Source of the DNA: Bradyrhizobium sp. CCBAU 53340
GTDB lineage: Bacteria > Pseudomonadota > Alphaproteobacteria > Rhizobiales > Xanthobacteraceae
Assembly (NCBI RefSeq): GCF_015291645.1
Contig: NZ_CP030055.1
Span: 558,001 to 622,000 of the forward strand
DNA length: 64,000 nucleotides
Direction of reading: 5' to 3'
Below are positions 1 through 8,703 of this stretch, piece after piece. The position numbers and the translations under genes are program-made. The notes beneath the pieces are model-generated. The model saw nothing but the letters and a program-made list of their open reading frames with translations, searched no databases and was not told the origin of the DNA. How positions within the stretch are numbered: the stretch's first letter is position 1; the number at the start of each line of letters is the position of its first letter.

Positions 1-1278
1 CAGACGAAGCGCCTCGTTGCAGTCCTTCAGCGCGCCCTGAAGATCGCCGACCACGGTCCGGGTCCAGCAGCGGTTGTTCAGCGCCTCGACGTCCTTCGGA
101 TTGATTCGCAACGTGTCGTCGAAATCCTTGATGGCGAGGTTGTAGGCGCCCTTCGTCGCATACACCTGACCTCGCCGGTAATAGGCATTCTTGTCTTCAG
201 GATTGGCGGCGATCTTGGCCGTCAGATCCTTGATGGTGCGATCCTCCGCCAGCGCGGCCGCATTCGGGCCGCCGTCGGCGCTCGGCGCCGGGGCGGGCTC
301 GGCCGGTTTGGCTGGCGGTGGCGGCGGAGGCAGTGCGGCCTCGACTTGCGGCTTCGGCGCCGGCGGTGATGGGGGCGCGGGCGGCGGCGCCGGCGGATTG
401 TTCGAAGCTACGGGTGGTGGCGCCGGCGGGGCGGGCGGAGCCGGAGGCGGATTATTGGCGACCGGAGCCGGCTGCGGTGCGGGAGGCGCCGGTGGCGGCG
501 TCGTCGCGGTCGGGCGCGCGCCACTCGCCCCCGGAATGAACGAGAAATCCTCGGCGAGCGAGGACGAGATCCACGGCACCTGCTCGCCGCGCGAGGCGCG
601 CGTGACGCCCATCTTGGTGCGGTTCAGCGTCTCCTCCGCCATCAGGTCGGGGACGCGGATTTCCTTGAGCAATTCCTGCACGAACAGGCTGTGGTCGCCG
701 CCGGCGTCCGACACCACCGAAGCCAGTGCCGCAGAGTACATCACCAGCGTGCCATTCGGTGCGATGACCGGGGTCAGGCCCGCCGAGAAGCTGCGGAACC
801 GCCGCTCGAACGGATTGCGCCGGGAGGCGTCGATCAGCGCGATCTTGACGCCGGCGCCGCGGGTGTTGAGCTCGCCCAGGATCGCTTCGATGCTGAAGCC
901 GTCGCGCCGCACATCGGACTCGGTCCATATCTGCGCGTCGATCGGGATCATGTAGCTCTGACGCGCCGACTGGATGCCGAATCCGCTGTAGAACAGCAGC
1001 GCGACCGAGCCCGGCTTGATCTTGCTGTAGAGCTTGTCGAAGGCGCGGCGCATGCCGTCGCCGGTCAGATTTTCGCCGGTCTCGACCGTAAAACCGTCGC
1101 GCTTGAGTTCGTCGGCGACGTCGCGGGCGTCGTTGATCGGTTCTTTCAGCGGGCTGTCGGCGTCAGGATATTTGGCATTGCCGATCACCAGCGCAACGCG
1201 GTCGCCCGCCGCAAGCGAGGGAGCGGTCGGGATGAACGAGACGAGCATCGACAGAAGAAAGAGGAAGCGAATTTTCAT
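1..1278 (-). CDS. Caspase-fold (pseudo-caspase) protein with TPR region, C-terminus cut by window edge
   Basis: The frame is open from ATG 1278 to the window edge, about 426 codons. A signal peptide covers residues 1 to about 23, ending in SLAAG. A caspase-like (peptidase C14) domain follows, beginning around VALVIGNAKYP. The catalytic His position reads YSGFGIQ with Phe at residue 100, where active relatives have YSGHG. The catalytic Cys position reads LIDASRRNPF with Ser at 152, where active relatives have DACRNNPF. Both residues of the dyad are therefore absent. A Pro/Ala-rich linker of roughly 70 residues follows (about 245-320), then TPR-like helices with RRGQVYA and NNRCW. The fold and localisation are family knowledge. 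An inactive scaffold role in the periplasm is inference. Confidence 0.85.
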   Translation of the reverse strand, partial: MKIRFLFLLSMLVSFIPTAPSLAAGDRVALVIGNAKYPDADSPLKEPINDARDVADELKRDGFTVETGENLTGDGMRRAFDKLYSKIKPGSVALLFYSGFGIQSARQSYMIPIDAQIWTESDVRRDGFSIEAILGELNTRGAGVKIALIDASRRNPFERRFRSFSAGLTPVIAPNGTLVMYSAALASVVSDAGGDHSLFVQELLKEIRVPDLMAEETLNRTKMGVTRASRGEQVPWISSSLAEDFSFIPGASGARPTATTPPPAPPAPQPAPVANNPPPAPPAPPAPPPVASNNPPAPPPAPPSPPAPKPQVEAALPPPPPPAKPAEPAPAPSADGGPNAAALAEDRTIKDLTAKIAANPEDKNAYYRRGQVYATKGAYNLAIKDFDDTLRINPKDVEALNNRCWTRTVVGDLQGALKDCNEALRL

Positions 1279-1647
1279 AATCAGCGCGGTCCAGCCAAAA
1301 AGGCGCCGTTCCAGCTTGCGCCGCGGCGACCTTAACTTACGCAAAGTGCATTATCAAACCGGGGAGGAAGGGCGTCAACCGCTTGGATATTCGACATTAT
1401 CGCGACAATTGACCGCGATGCACCAGGCGGCTGCGAGGGGAATAATTCGGCGGTCACGGTCCTCCCTGGAGGTGTCATGGTTCAAGGTTCGGGACACCAT
1501 GTTAGGCCGGCACTCGCGACGAAAATGTGATTGGTCTCACATTGCAGCTCCGCATTCGCCGCGGCCTCGGACGTTTGACCTTTGCGGCGGACGGTGGCTT
1601 GGTGCACGGAGGTCCATTCAGAAAAAGCAAGAGCCGGGATCAAAGCC
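1279..1647. other. Intergenic region with promoter elements of the AHL lactonase gene
   Basis: This 369-base stretch separates the divergent caspase-like gene and the lactonase gene. No convincing coding frame is seen. The only clear element is the 20-bp CRP-type palindrome listed separately. The part near 1279-1400 should hold the promoter of the leftward gene. Confidence 0.5.
1524..1543. promoter_or_regulatory. Perfect CRP/FNR-type palindrome
   Basis: The sequence is AATGTGA, six bases TTGGTC, TCACATT. It is an uninterrupted 7+7 dyad that contains the textbook CRP half-sites TGTGA-N6-TCACA. It lies about 105 bp before the chosen start of the lactonase gene, so activation or repression of that gene is plausible. 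The sequence match is direct; binding by a CRP-family protein is inferred. Confidence 0.6.
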
Positions 1648-2466
1648 ATGAGCAAGCCAGAGGGAAACGCCTACGAAATCTACGCGCTGCGCTATGCGAC
1701 GATGTCGCCGCGCACCCCCAGCATGAATTTCCTGGCGCCCGACCCGCACGACAGTGCGGCGCAGGACCTCGACTACTTCGTTTGGCTGATCCGCGGGCAG
1801 GGCCGCGAGATCCTGGTCGATACCGGCTTCAACGCCGAGGAAGCGAGCTTGCGCGCGCGCAAATTGACGCTCAATCCGGTCGATGCGCTGGAGCGTTTTG
1901 GCGTCGCCGCGTCCTCTATTCGCGATATCATCGTGACGCATCTGCATTACGACCATGCCGGAAATCTCGATCGCTTTCCGAGCGCGCGCTTCCATCTCCA
2001 GGAGCGCGAGATGGCCTACGCGACGGGCCGCTGCATGTGTAATGGATTATTGCGACATCCGTTCACGGTCGAGCACGTCACCCAGATGGTGCGCCACGTC
2101 TACGGCGATCGCGTCACCTTCTACTCAGGCGACGGTGAGGTCGCGCCCGGCATCACCGTGCATCGCGTCGGCGGCCATTCCGACGGCCTGCAGGTGGTGA
2201 AGGTCGAGACCGCGCGCGGGCCGGTCGTGCTGGCGTCCGACGCCACGCATTACTACGCCAATATCCAGCGCAAGAGCCCGTTCCCGATCGTCTACAATGT
2301 CGGCGACATGGCGGTGGGCTGGGAGACGATCGAGCGCCTCGCCGGCCATCCCGATCGCTACATTCCCGGCCACGATCCCATCGTGACGGAGATCTATCCG
2401 CGTGCGAGTGACAAGGTCGACGCCTGGGCGCTGCATCTGCCGCCAACGCGGTCGTTTGCGAAATAG
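1648..2466 (+). CDS. N-acyl homoserine lactonase family metallo-beta-lactamase-fold hydrolase
   Basis: This is a 272-residue metallo-beta-lactamase-fold protein with the zinc motif HLHYDH at residues 98-103, followed by AGN. The remaining ligands are suggested by VGGHSDG and by an Asp in LASDATHYY. The length and the motif HxHxDHAGN fit the AttM/AiiA/BlcC group, which opens N-acyl homoserine lactones or gamma-butyrolactone. I start at ATG 1648 (MSKPEGNAYEIYALRY) because upstream residues in the frame look non-coding. It stands alone, with a CRP-type palindrome upstream and a palindromic repeat downstream. A quorum-quenching role is inference; other lactones are possible substrates. Confidence 0.82.
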   Translation: MSKPEGNAYEIYALRYATMSPRTPSMNFLAPDPHDSAAQDLDYFVWLIRGQGREILVDTGFNAEEASLRARKLTLNPVDALERFGVAASSIRDIIVTHLHYDHAGNLDRFPSARFHLQEREMAYATGRCMCNGLLRHPFTVEHVTQMVRHVYGDRVTFYSGDGEVAPGITVHRVGGHSDGLQVVKVETARGPVVLASDATHYYANIQRKSPFPIVYNVGDMAVGWETIERLAGHPDRYIPGHDPIVTEIYPRASDKVDAWALHLPPTRSFAK

Positions 2467-2471
2467 GACTT

Positions 2472-2578
2472 GTCATTCCGGGGCGCGCGTAGCGCGAGCC
2501 CAGAATCCATTTATCTATCGACGTAACCGGTGGTGCGATGGATTCCGGACTCGCCGCTTTGCGGCGCCCCGGAATGAC
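2472..2578. repeat. Dispersed imperfect palindrome (family A)
   Basis: The ends are inverted copies: GTCATTCCGGGGCGC at 2472-2486 and its exact complement at 2564-2578. The interior holds smaller inverted segments (AGAATCCAT and ATGGATTCC). The element sits between two convergent genes and may fold as a bidirectional terminator. Similar palindromes occur elsewhere in this window. Confidence 0.75.
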
Positions 2579-2694
2579 GGAGGGGGTCAATATGCCTACT
2601 TCGTCTCGCGCCGTGTGCCCTTGGCCGGCTCCTGGGCCGAGAACTGTCGTCTCACCGTTTGGATGGAGGGGCAGTCAAGGGCCAGAAGCAGTCA

Positions 2695-5442
2695 TCACCA
2701 CTCGTAGCGTACGATGCCCTTACCGGCGTAGGAGGTGACATTCGAGAACTCGCCTTCGAAAGTCGCGCCCGCCGACCAGCCATTGATCCATTTCCATTCG
2801 GCTGACGTCGTTGTCAGCACGGAGTCGGCCGCGTGTGTCGCGCCGTTCACGACGAAACTTGCACCCGGTAAGGTCTGGAATGTCGCAAGCAGATTGCGGT
2901 CGGGATCGAAGTCATGCGCCCAGGCGAGCCGCCCGCGCAGCGTAAAGATACCGCCCTGAGCCGCGAAGGACTTATCGGTGCGGATGCCAAGTTCGCTCCG
3001 GCCATCGGTAACACTTTTTGTATTGTAGCCCAGCGCAAACGTGTTGGCGCCTACGACCGCCTGCTCCATATAAGCAGGCAGGTCGAAGGTGACGAACTGC
3101 GCTGCCGCATACGGAGCGATCCCTATCCCGGCGGCGACCGGCGCGACAAAGCGATAGCCACCTTCGATACGCCCGCTCCAGGCATTGGCTTTGAATTGGG
3201 CGCGCAGATGATCAAGCCCCGCGACCGACACGATGCGGTCGGTGGTAATGTCCTGCCAGCCATAGGCCAGCGCGCCGGTGATGTAGGCGGCGCCCACGGT
3301 GTGATGGACGAAGGCACCGGCCTGGAACAGATTGGAGCGGCCCGAACCGAGATTGTTGACGCTGAAGTTGGTGCCGCCGCCGGCGAGCGCAAAACCCGCG
3401 ATCGTACGCGGCGAGAGCAGATAGTCGGCGCCAACGGCCGTTCCGAAAAGGCTGCTGCGGGTGTCGTTCGATCCAACCGTCGCGTTGCCGTTCGTGGTCT
3501 GCGAGCCGCCAAAGCCCGCCGACCACACGCTCCAACGCCGCTGATAGCCCTTCGTCAGCGACGCCTTGGTGAACACCGCATAGGCATCCCGCTCGGCTGC
3601 AAGTCGCTTGCTCGCGGCATAGGCGCTGGCCTGGTCGGTCTCCTCGGCATAGCCGGTCGGCATGGCCACGCCGTTGATGCTGTTGCCCCTTCCCGTGCGA
3701 GGATCGGTCAACAGGCTCATAAACTGGCTCATAGCGTCGAACGTGGTCTGCTGCGCGGCGGTCGCGGGTTCGCCGCCGAGTTGCGAAAGCGCTGTATTGA
3801 GAGCAGTGCCGCTCTGACCGAACAGGTTGACAAAGCCCGGCGGCAGCGCGCCCCGGCTGTTGACGAAACTATCGATTGCGTTGGCGACGTTTTGCCGATT
3901 GCCGGACAACCATTGCTGGGTGCCGAGCGCCGCTGTCAGATTTAGAAAGACGTCGTTAGCGTCATAGCTCAGGCTAGTCCCGAAATTCGTTGGGAGATTG
4001 GTGTTAACCGGCCCCGCGAAGGTGCCACTGATGCCTGCAGCGGCGTTAATGATGGTGTATCGTTTCGCCAGATAGGTCCCGGCCGCGAACGTAGCATTGA
4101 CCGTCGCACCGTTGAGTGTCGCGGTGCCTGTGACACTGGTGCGATCGGCCGCTACAGGCGAAACCTCAACCAGATAGTTCGAAGCAGCCGTGAACGCCAG
4201 GCTGCCCTGCACGGTCAGCGTGCCGACGGAATTTCCAGGCGATAACGCACCGCCGTTGATGAAAGTGTTACCAACAACGCCGTTTCCGGCGAGCATTCCA
4301 CCGACGTTCACCGAAGTCAGAACCGAAGATGCGACTGAGCCGTTCACCATGAGCGTACCGGCATTCACATTGGTTGCCCCGGTATAAGTATTGGTACCTG
4401 ACAGCGTCAGCGTCCCAGTTCCGACTTTGGTGAGAGATCCACCGACGACAGGATTTCCAGAATTGAGAAATAGCAAGCATTGGGTTCCATTGCCGCAATC
4501 GCTCACGTTTCCCTGCACCTCTGTTGACATGTTGTTACTGCCAACAGTTAGAGTGTTTGTCCCAAGGAAATAACTGCCAGTTCCTGAAATCGAGCCAGCA
4601 GCAAGATTGTGGTCATTAGCGGAACCTGTCGCTAAAGAGAAATCGATGACCGCGCTGTTTCTGATGGCTGCGTTACCGGCGGTACTCGTCTGGACAAAGT
4701 ACATAAATCCGTTGTTTGTAATGTTCGCGCCGTCTGCCGTGCTGCCGTTGTGAAATTGTAGACTGCCATTGCTTACGATTGTCGCCGTTCCAGCGCTGCT
4801 GACGTCATCGAACTCGAGCGTAGAATTGTTTGTAATTATTGCATTGCCTGCCGTGCTTGTCCCTTGAAACGTGATCGCAACGCCATTGTTTACAATGGTC
4901 GCATGGTCCGCCGAACTGTTATCATGGAATTGTACCGTTCCAAGTGTATTGGTTATCTGTGCAGCGCCTGCCGTACTGCTGTCGCGAAACCTGAGATTTG
5001 CCTGATCGCCTACTTCGAAGAACGCACTCCCGGCGCTGCTGGCATTCAAAAAAATTGCCTCCGTGTTGTGGCCGAGATTGATGCTCGCGGCTGAACTTGA
5101 GCCCGTTATTCCATCGCCTTGAAGAAACAAGGTTGTCGGGTAAAGGACATTGAATACGTAGTTGGGGGCCCCGGCGCCAATTTGGATATTGTTGATGCCC
5201 GTATTGCTGGAAAATGAAATGGTTGTTTGGTTTGAGAACGAAAATGTTGCCGTTCCGCTGGGAACCGACGTTGGCGACCAGTTCGTTGGATCATTCCAAT
5301 TACCGGAGCCCGGATTGGATATCCACGTCGCGTCTTGTGACCACGCCAAATTGGGAAGCGACCACGCCACGGCAATCACCATAGAGGTCATCAGAACTCT
5401 AGTGCTTGGTACGCCCCATAAGCACAACAGGTGACAATTCAT
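2695..5442 (-). CDS. Autotransporter with beta-helical passenger and outer-membrane beta-barrel
   Basis: The protein has 915 residues from ATG 5442. A hydrophobic signal sequence (MTSMVIAVAWSLPNLAWS) begins near residue 18 and is followed by QDATW. The passenger contains seven imperfect repeats of 19-20 residues with the pattern (S/T)S(T/S)A(G/D)xAxIxNN, typical of right-handed beta-helix stacks. A PATR-like segment follows (LTKVGTGTLTLSGTNTYTG, then GALSPGNSVGTLTVQG). The last roughly 280 residues form an autotransporter beta-domain ending in VRYEW with the terminal aromatic residue. Type Va secretion to the cell surface follows from the family. An adhesin role is inference. The frame is open 25 codons further upstream, but only the 5442 start puts a signal peptide near the N-terminus. 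Confidence 0.88.
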   Translation of the reverse strand: MNCHLLCLWGVPSTRVLMTSMVIAVAWSLPNLAWSQDATWISNPGSGNWNDPTNWSPTSVPSGTATFSFSNQTTISFSSNTGINNIQIGAGAPNYVFNVLYPTTLFLQGDGITGSSSAASINLGHNTEAIFLNASSAGSAFFEVGDQANLRFRDSSTAGAAQITNTLGTVQFHDNSSADHATIVNNGVAITFQGTSTAGNAIITNNSTLEFDDVSSAGTATIVSNGSLQFHNGSTADGANITNNGFMYFVQTSTAGNAAIRNSAVIDFSLATGSANDHNLAAGSISGTGSYFLGTNTLTVGSNNMSTEVQGNVSDCGNGTQCLLFLNSGNPVVGGSLTKVGTGTLTLSGTNTYTGATNVNAGTLMVNGSVASSVLTSVNVGGMLAGNGVVGNTFINGGALSPGNSVGTLTVQGSLAFTAASNYLVEVSPVAADRTSVTGTATLNGATVNATFAAGTYLAKRYTIINAAAGISGTFAGPVNTNLPTNFGTSLSYDANDVFLNLTAALGTQQWLSGNRQNVANAIDSFVNSRGALPPGFVNLFGQSGTALNTALSQLGGEPATAAQQTTFDAMSQFMSLLTDPRTGRGNSINGVAMPTGYAEETDQASAYAASKRLAAERDAYAVFTKASLTKGYQRRWSVWSAGFGGSQTTNGNATVGSNDTRSSLFGTAVGADYLLSPRTIAGFALAGGGTNFSVNNLGSGRSNLFQAGAFVHHTVGAAYITGALAYGWQDITTDRIVSVAGLDHLRAQFKANAWSGRIEGGYRFVAPVAAGIGIAPYAAAQFVTFDLPAYMEQAVVGANTFALGYNTKSVTDGRSELGIRTDKSFAAQGGIFTLRGRLAWAHDFDPDRNLLATFQTLPGASFVVNGATHAADSVLTTTSAEWKWINGWSAGATFEGEFSNVTSYAGKGIVRYEW
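4639..5040 (-). repeat. Seven tandem passenger repeats encoding 19-20 residues each
   Basis: Within the autotransporter, residues run as SSAGSAFFEVGDQANLRF, SSTAGAAQITN, NSSADHATIVNN, TSTAGNAIITNN, VSSAGTATIVSN, GSTADGANITNN and TSTAGNAAIRNS. DNA identity between units is moderate. The base composition here is visibly more A/T-rich than in the neighbouring genes. Confidence 0.8.
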
Positions 5443-5614
5443 ACGCTCTGCGCCCTCGTCGCGCCTCCATCCATCAAATGAACAGTCGATGCTAGCTCGT
5501 CCCAACGGCTCGCGCACCGGCTGTTACGTCGTTTCGATGCTCGTGTAGCAAATGCGCAACATCTGTAGATCAGCCGGTTCGGGTAAATAGAACGACAGGG
5601 CGGCCGGCGTGGTG

Positions 5615-6370
5615 TCAGCGCGTGCCGGCAGGATCGTTACAAGCAACGATATCGCTCGGAGATTTTCGCGCCGCGAGCTCCGGCGGAGAGAAGATCGCCA
5701 AATATCCTGTGTCCCCTGCAAGCTGATATGCGGCGACCTCGCGATAGCCGACGGCGGTCAATTCGCAGCGCAAGAGCTCGATTGGCGTGCCATGCTTCGA
5801 CGTCGGAAGCTCGAGATCGACAATCCCGATCCGCGCACCCCGCTTCAAGGCGGGCACGAGATTATAGAGGAAAGCATAGGGCTGGGCGATCTCGTGATAC
5901 ATGTGCACGAGGATTGCGGCATCCAGCGAGGACGCGGGCAGGCGCGGGTCGTGTGGTTCACCGAGCGCGAATTGCACGTTCGTCAACTTCAGAAGTTCTG
6001 TTCGTTTTGCGAGTTCGACGAGATAGTCCCGCGTGACGTCCTGGGCAATGACGGAGCCGGCAGGTCCGACGAGGCGCGAGAGCCTGACCGTGTGGTAGCC
6101 GCTGCCTGCTCCGATGTCGCCGACCGTCATACCCGGTTTCAGCTCGAGGGCATTTGCGATCTGGCCGGCCTCATTGAGGGCGTCGCGGCGCTCTTCGGCG
6201 GCGCGGCGTGGGCTGACGATCCGTGCAACGGGGCGCTGCGGTGAGGGAAACTCGTTTGCAGCTATCCCGGGGGGAGCGAGATAACCGATGTCAGCGGCGT
6301 ATGCGCGCGTTGCGGCAAATGCCGCGAGTAGTGCCGCGATATAAGCCAGTGCCTTCACGAGCCTACCCAA
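5615..6370 (-). CDS. Exported class I SAM-dependent methyltransferase
   Basis: This 251-residue protein begins with a signal peptide (MGRLVKALAYIAALLAAFAATRAYA, cleavage before ADIGY). A Rossmann-type methyltransferase domain follows, with motif I VGDIGAGSGYHT and an acidic end of strand 2 (VIAQDVTRD). Export of such an enzyme is odd because SAM is cytoplasmic, but predicted periplasmic members of this family are common in rhizobia. The substrate is unknown. It lies upstream of the autotransporter on the same strand with about 170 bases between them, so a shared transcript is possible but not shown. Confidence 0.75.
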   Translation of the reverse strand: MGRLVKALAYIAALLAAFAATRAYAADIGYLAPPGIAANEFPSPQRPVARIVSPRRAAEERRDALNEAGQIANALELKPGMTVGDIGAGSGYHTVRLSRLVGPAGSVIAQDVTRDYLVELAKRTELLKLTNVQFALGEPHDPRLPASSLDAAILVHMYHEIAQPYAFLYNLVPALKRGARIGIVDLELPTSKHGTPIELLRCELTAVGYREVAAYQLAGDTGYLAIFSPPELAARKSPSDIVACNDPAGTR

Positions 6371-6416
6371 GCTTTCTCGCGCGGTCGAGGCTTCTGCGCC
6401 TCTCTGCGTGCACGCC

Positions 6417-6956
6417 CTAATACGCCTGCTTCGCGTCCGCCTCTTCGCTGGTCTGGATCAGGTCGAGGCTCTCCTCGATCTTGCCGAGCAGTGCCGAGAG
6501 CTGCTTGCGCTCCTGCGCCGTGAGGCAGGCGAGGATCTCGTCCTCGCGCCGCAGCAATTGCGGGAACAGCTCCTCGTAGAGCGCGCGGCCCTTTTTCGTC
6601 AGTTGCAGGCGAAATTCACGGCGGTCGGCTTCGTTCTCGACCCGCTCGATCAGACCGTCATGTAGCAGCGTCGTTACAGCGCGGCTGATGGTGGATTTGT
6701 GTGTGCGCGTGCATTGCGAGATGAATTGCGCGCTGCAGGCATCGTTGCGGAAGCCGAGCGTCGCGATCACGCGCCAGGCCGGAATGTCTAGCCCATGCCG
6801 CTCCTGATATTCGACCGCGAGCGCGGAGCTGACCTCCGCCGCAAGCCGGTTGAGGCGGAACGGCACGAACTTGAACAGGTCGAGCCGCGACTTTGCTTTC
6901 GGCGATGGCTGGTCTGCCTCGCGTGTCTTCAGCGCAGTGTCTGTCGTCCTCGCCAA
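6417..6956 (-). CDS. MarR family transcriptional regulator
   Basis: This is a winged-helix regulator of 179 residues from TTG 6956. That start has GGAG about eight bases upstream and gives MARTTDTALK. The longer open frame upstream would run into the divergent gene and shows no family similarity. Typical MarR features are the helical N-terminus (DLFKFVPFRLNRLAAEVS), a recognition region STISRAVTTLLHDGLIERVE and the wing NEADRREFRLQLTKKG. It faces the monooxygenase-hmgA operon across a 110-base gap holding a 20-bp palindrome, so it is probably that operon's repressor (HmgR-like role, inferred). Confidence 0.85.
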   Translation of the reverse strand: MARTTDTALKTREADQPSPKAKSRLDLFKFVPFRLNRLAAEVSSALAVEYQERHGLDIPAWRVIATLGFRNDACSAQFISQCTRTHKSTISRAVTTLLHDGLIERVENEADRREFRLQLTKKGRALYEELFPQLLRREDEILACLTAQERKQLSALLGKIEESLDLIQTSEEADAKQAY

Positions 6957-7004
6957 GGAGAGCGCTCCGATTTCCAGTTGACGGCCGGCCGGCTCCGGTC
7001 CAAA

Positions 7005-7024
7005 ATAGTTGCACGTGAGACTAT
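7005..7024. promoter_or_regulatory. Candidate MarR operator
   Basis: ATAGTTGCACGTGAGACTAT is symmetric at 16 of 20 positions: arms ATAGT and ACTAT around a central CACGTG. It lies between the MarR start and the monooxygenase start, 42 bp before the latter. Spacing and symmetry fit a MarR dimer site. Binding is inferred. Confidence 0.65.
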
Positions 7025-7066
7025 CTAGCAGATCAGTCCTCTCCTGACCAGAGCCGAGGTTAGTGT

Positions 7067-8695
7067 ATGGCTCCCGCCAATATGCAAAAAGCCAAAACCC
7101 AGTTCGGCTATCGCCGCCATCAGGACCAGGATCGTCCTGGCCCAAGTCCGGCCGAGCATCCGGTCGTGGTCGTTGGTGCTGGCCCGGTCGGGCTGTCGCT
7201 CGCCATCGATCTTGCCCAGCGCGGCCAGCGCGTCGTGCTTCTGGATGATGCCGACCGTATCGGCGAGGGGTCGCGCGCGATTTGTTTCTCGAAGCGCTCG
7301 CTGGAATATTGGGATCGGCTCGGCGTTGCTGACCGCATGGTCGACAAGGGCGTGGTGTGGAGCGTCGGTCGCATCTTTCATGGCGAGTCCCAGCTCTATC
7401 AGTTCAACCTGCTGCCTGAGGATGGCCATAAGCGGCCGGCCTTCATCAATCTGCAGCAATATTACGCCGAAGCCTATCTGGTCGATCGCATCAGCGATCT
7501 GCCGGGGATCGACCTGCGTTGGCGCAACAAGGTGACGGCGCTCGAGCAGCGCAATGATTCCGCGCTGCTGACGATCGAGACGCCCGAAGGCGCCTATCGG
7601 CTGCAGGCGCAATATGTCGTCGCCTGCGACGGCGCGCGCTCCTCGCTGCGGCAGATGGTCGGTGCCGAGTTTGCCGGACAGGTGTTCGAGGACCAGTTCC
7701 TGATCGCCGACGTCAAGATGACCGCGGAATTTCCGACCGAGCGCTGGTTCTGGTTCGATCCGCCGTTTCATGCCGGGCGTTCGGCGCTGCTGCACCGCCA
7801 GCCTGACGACGTCTGGCGCATCGATCTCCAGCTCAACCGCTATGCCGATCCTGTTGTCGAGAAGAAGCCTGAGAATGTGCGACCCCGGATCGCGCGCATG
7901 CTCGGCCACGACAAGTTCGAGTTCGAATGGATCTCGCTCTACAAGTTCCAGTGTCGGCGGATGGACCGCTTCATCCATGGCCGCGTGATCTTTGCCGGCG
8001 ATTCCGCCCATCAGGTCTCGCCGTTCGGCGCGCGCGGAGCGAACTCAGGGCTCGAGGACGCTGAGAATCTCTCCTGGAAGCTGGACCGCGTGCTGCGTGG
8101 CACGTCGCCCGCGAGGCTGCTCGACAGCTACCATGTCGAGCGCAGCCTGGCTGCCGACGAGAACATCCGCGAGTCGACCCGCTCGACCGATTTCATGGCG
8201 CCGAACTCGCATCAGGAGGCGCGGCTGCGCAAGGCGGTGCTGTCGCTCGCCAAGGAGACCGAGTTCGGCAAGCGCATGGTCAATGGCGGCCGGCTGTCGG
8301 TGCCGTGCAGCTACGACTCGCCGCTGTCGTCGCGCGATGCGGAGGTGTGGTGTGGCGGGCCGTCGCCCGGGTGTTCCATGCTAGATGCGCCGGTTGCCAC
8401 GCGTGCGGGTGACGAAGCCTATTTGACCGACGCGTTCCGCAAGGGTGGAACGGACTTCACCCTGCTGTCGTTCAGCAATGGCGCGGCGATCGATGTGCCC
8501 AAAGGCGTGAAGGATATCAGGATCGGCGGCGAGGGCGGGCTCGCCGATCCGCAAGGCCTCGTCGCCAAGCGCTATGATGCCGAGCCGGGCTCGGCCTATC
8601 TGCTCAGGCCCGATGGCTATGTCGCCGCGCGCTTCCGCCATCCGACCGCGGCTGCGATAGTGACGGCCCTTGCGCGCGCGGAAGGTTTGAACTGA
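7067..8695 (+). CDS. FAD-dependent aromatic hydroxylase (MhpA/PheA-like flavoprotein monooxygenase)
   Basis: This 542-residue class A flavoprotein has the FAD-binding GxGxxG as GAGPVG at residues 37-42 and the second FAD motif GDSAH at 311-315, continuing PFGARGANSGLEDAENLSWKL. The C-terminus is a thioredoxin-like extension as in 3-(3-hydroxyphenyl)propionate and phenol hydroxylases. Enzymes of this type insert one oxygen ortho or para to a phenol using NAD(P)H. It is the first gene of the operon leading to hmgA, so a hydroxylation feeding homogentisate (for instance of 3-hydroxyphenylacetate) is an attractive guess. The substrate is not shown by sequence. Confidence 0.85.
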   Translation: MAPANMQKAKTQFGYRRHQDQDRPGPSPAEHPVVVVGAGPVGLSLAIDLAQRGQRVVLLDDADRIGEGSRAICFSKRSLEYWDRLGVADRMVDKGVVWSVGRIFHGESQLYQFNLLPEDGHKRPAFINLQQYYAEAYLVDRISDLPGIDLRWRNKVTALEQRNDSALLTIETPEGAYRLQAQYVVACDGARSSLRQMVGAEFAGQVFEDQFLIADVKMTAEFPTERWFWFDPPFHAGRSALLHRQPDDVWRIDLQLNRYADPVVEKKPENVRPRIARMLGHDKFEFEWISLYKFQCRRMDRFIHGRVIFAGDSAHQVSPFGARGANSGLEDAENLSWKLDRVLRGTSPARLLDSYHVERSLAADENIRESTRSTDFMAPNSHQEARLRKAVLSLAKETEFGKRMVNGGRLSVPCSYDSPLSSRDAEVWCGGPSPGCSMLDAPVATRAGDEAYLTDAFRKGGTDFTLLSFSNGAAIDVPKGVKDIRIGGEGGLADPQGLVAKRYDAEPGSAYLLRPDGYVAARFRHPTAAAIVTALARAEGLN

Positions 8696-8703
8696 GGTCC
8701 CAG

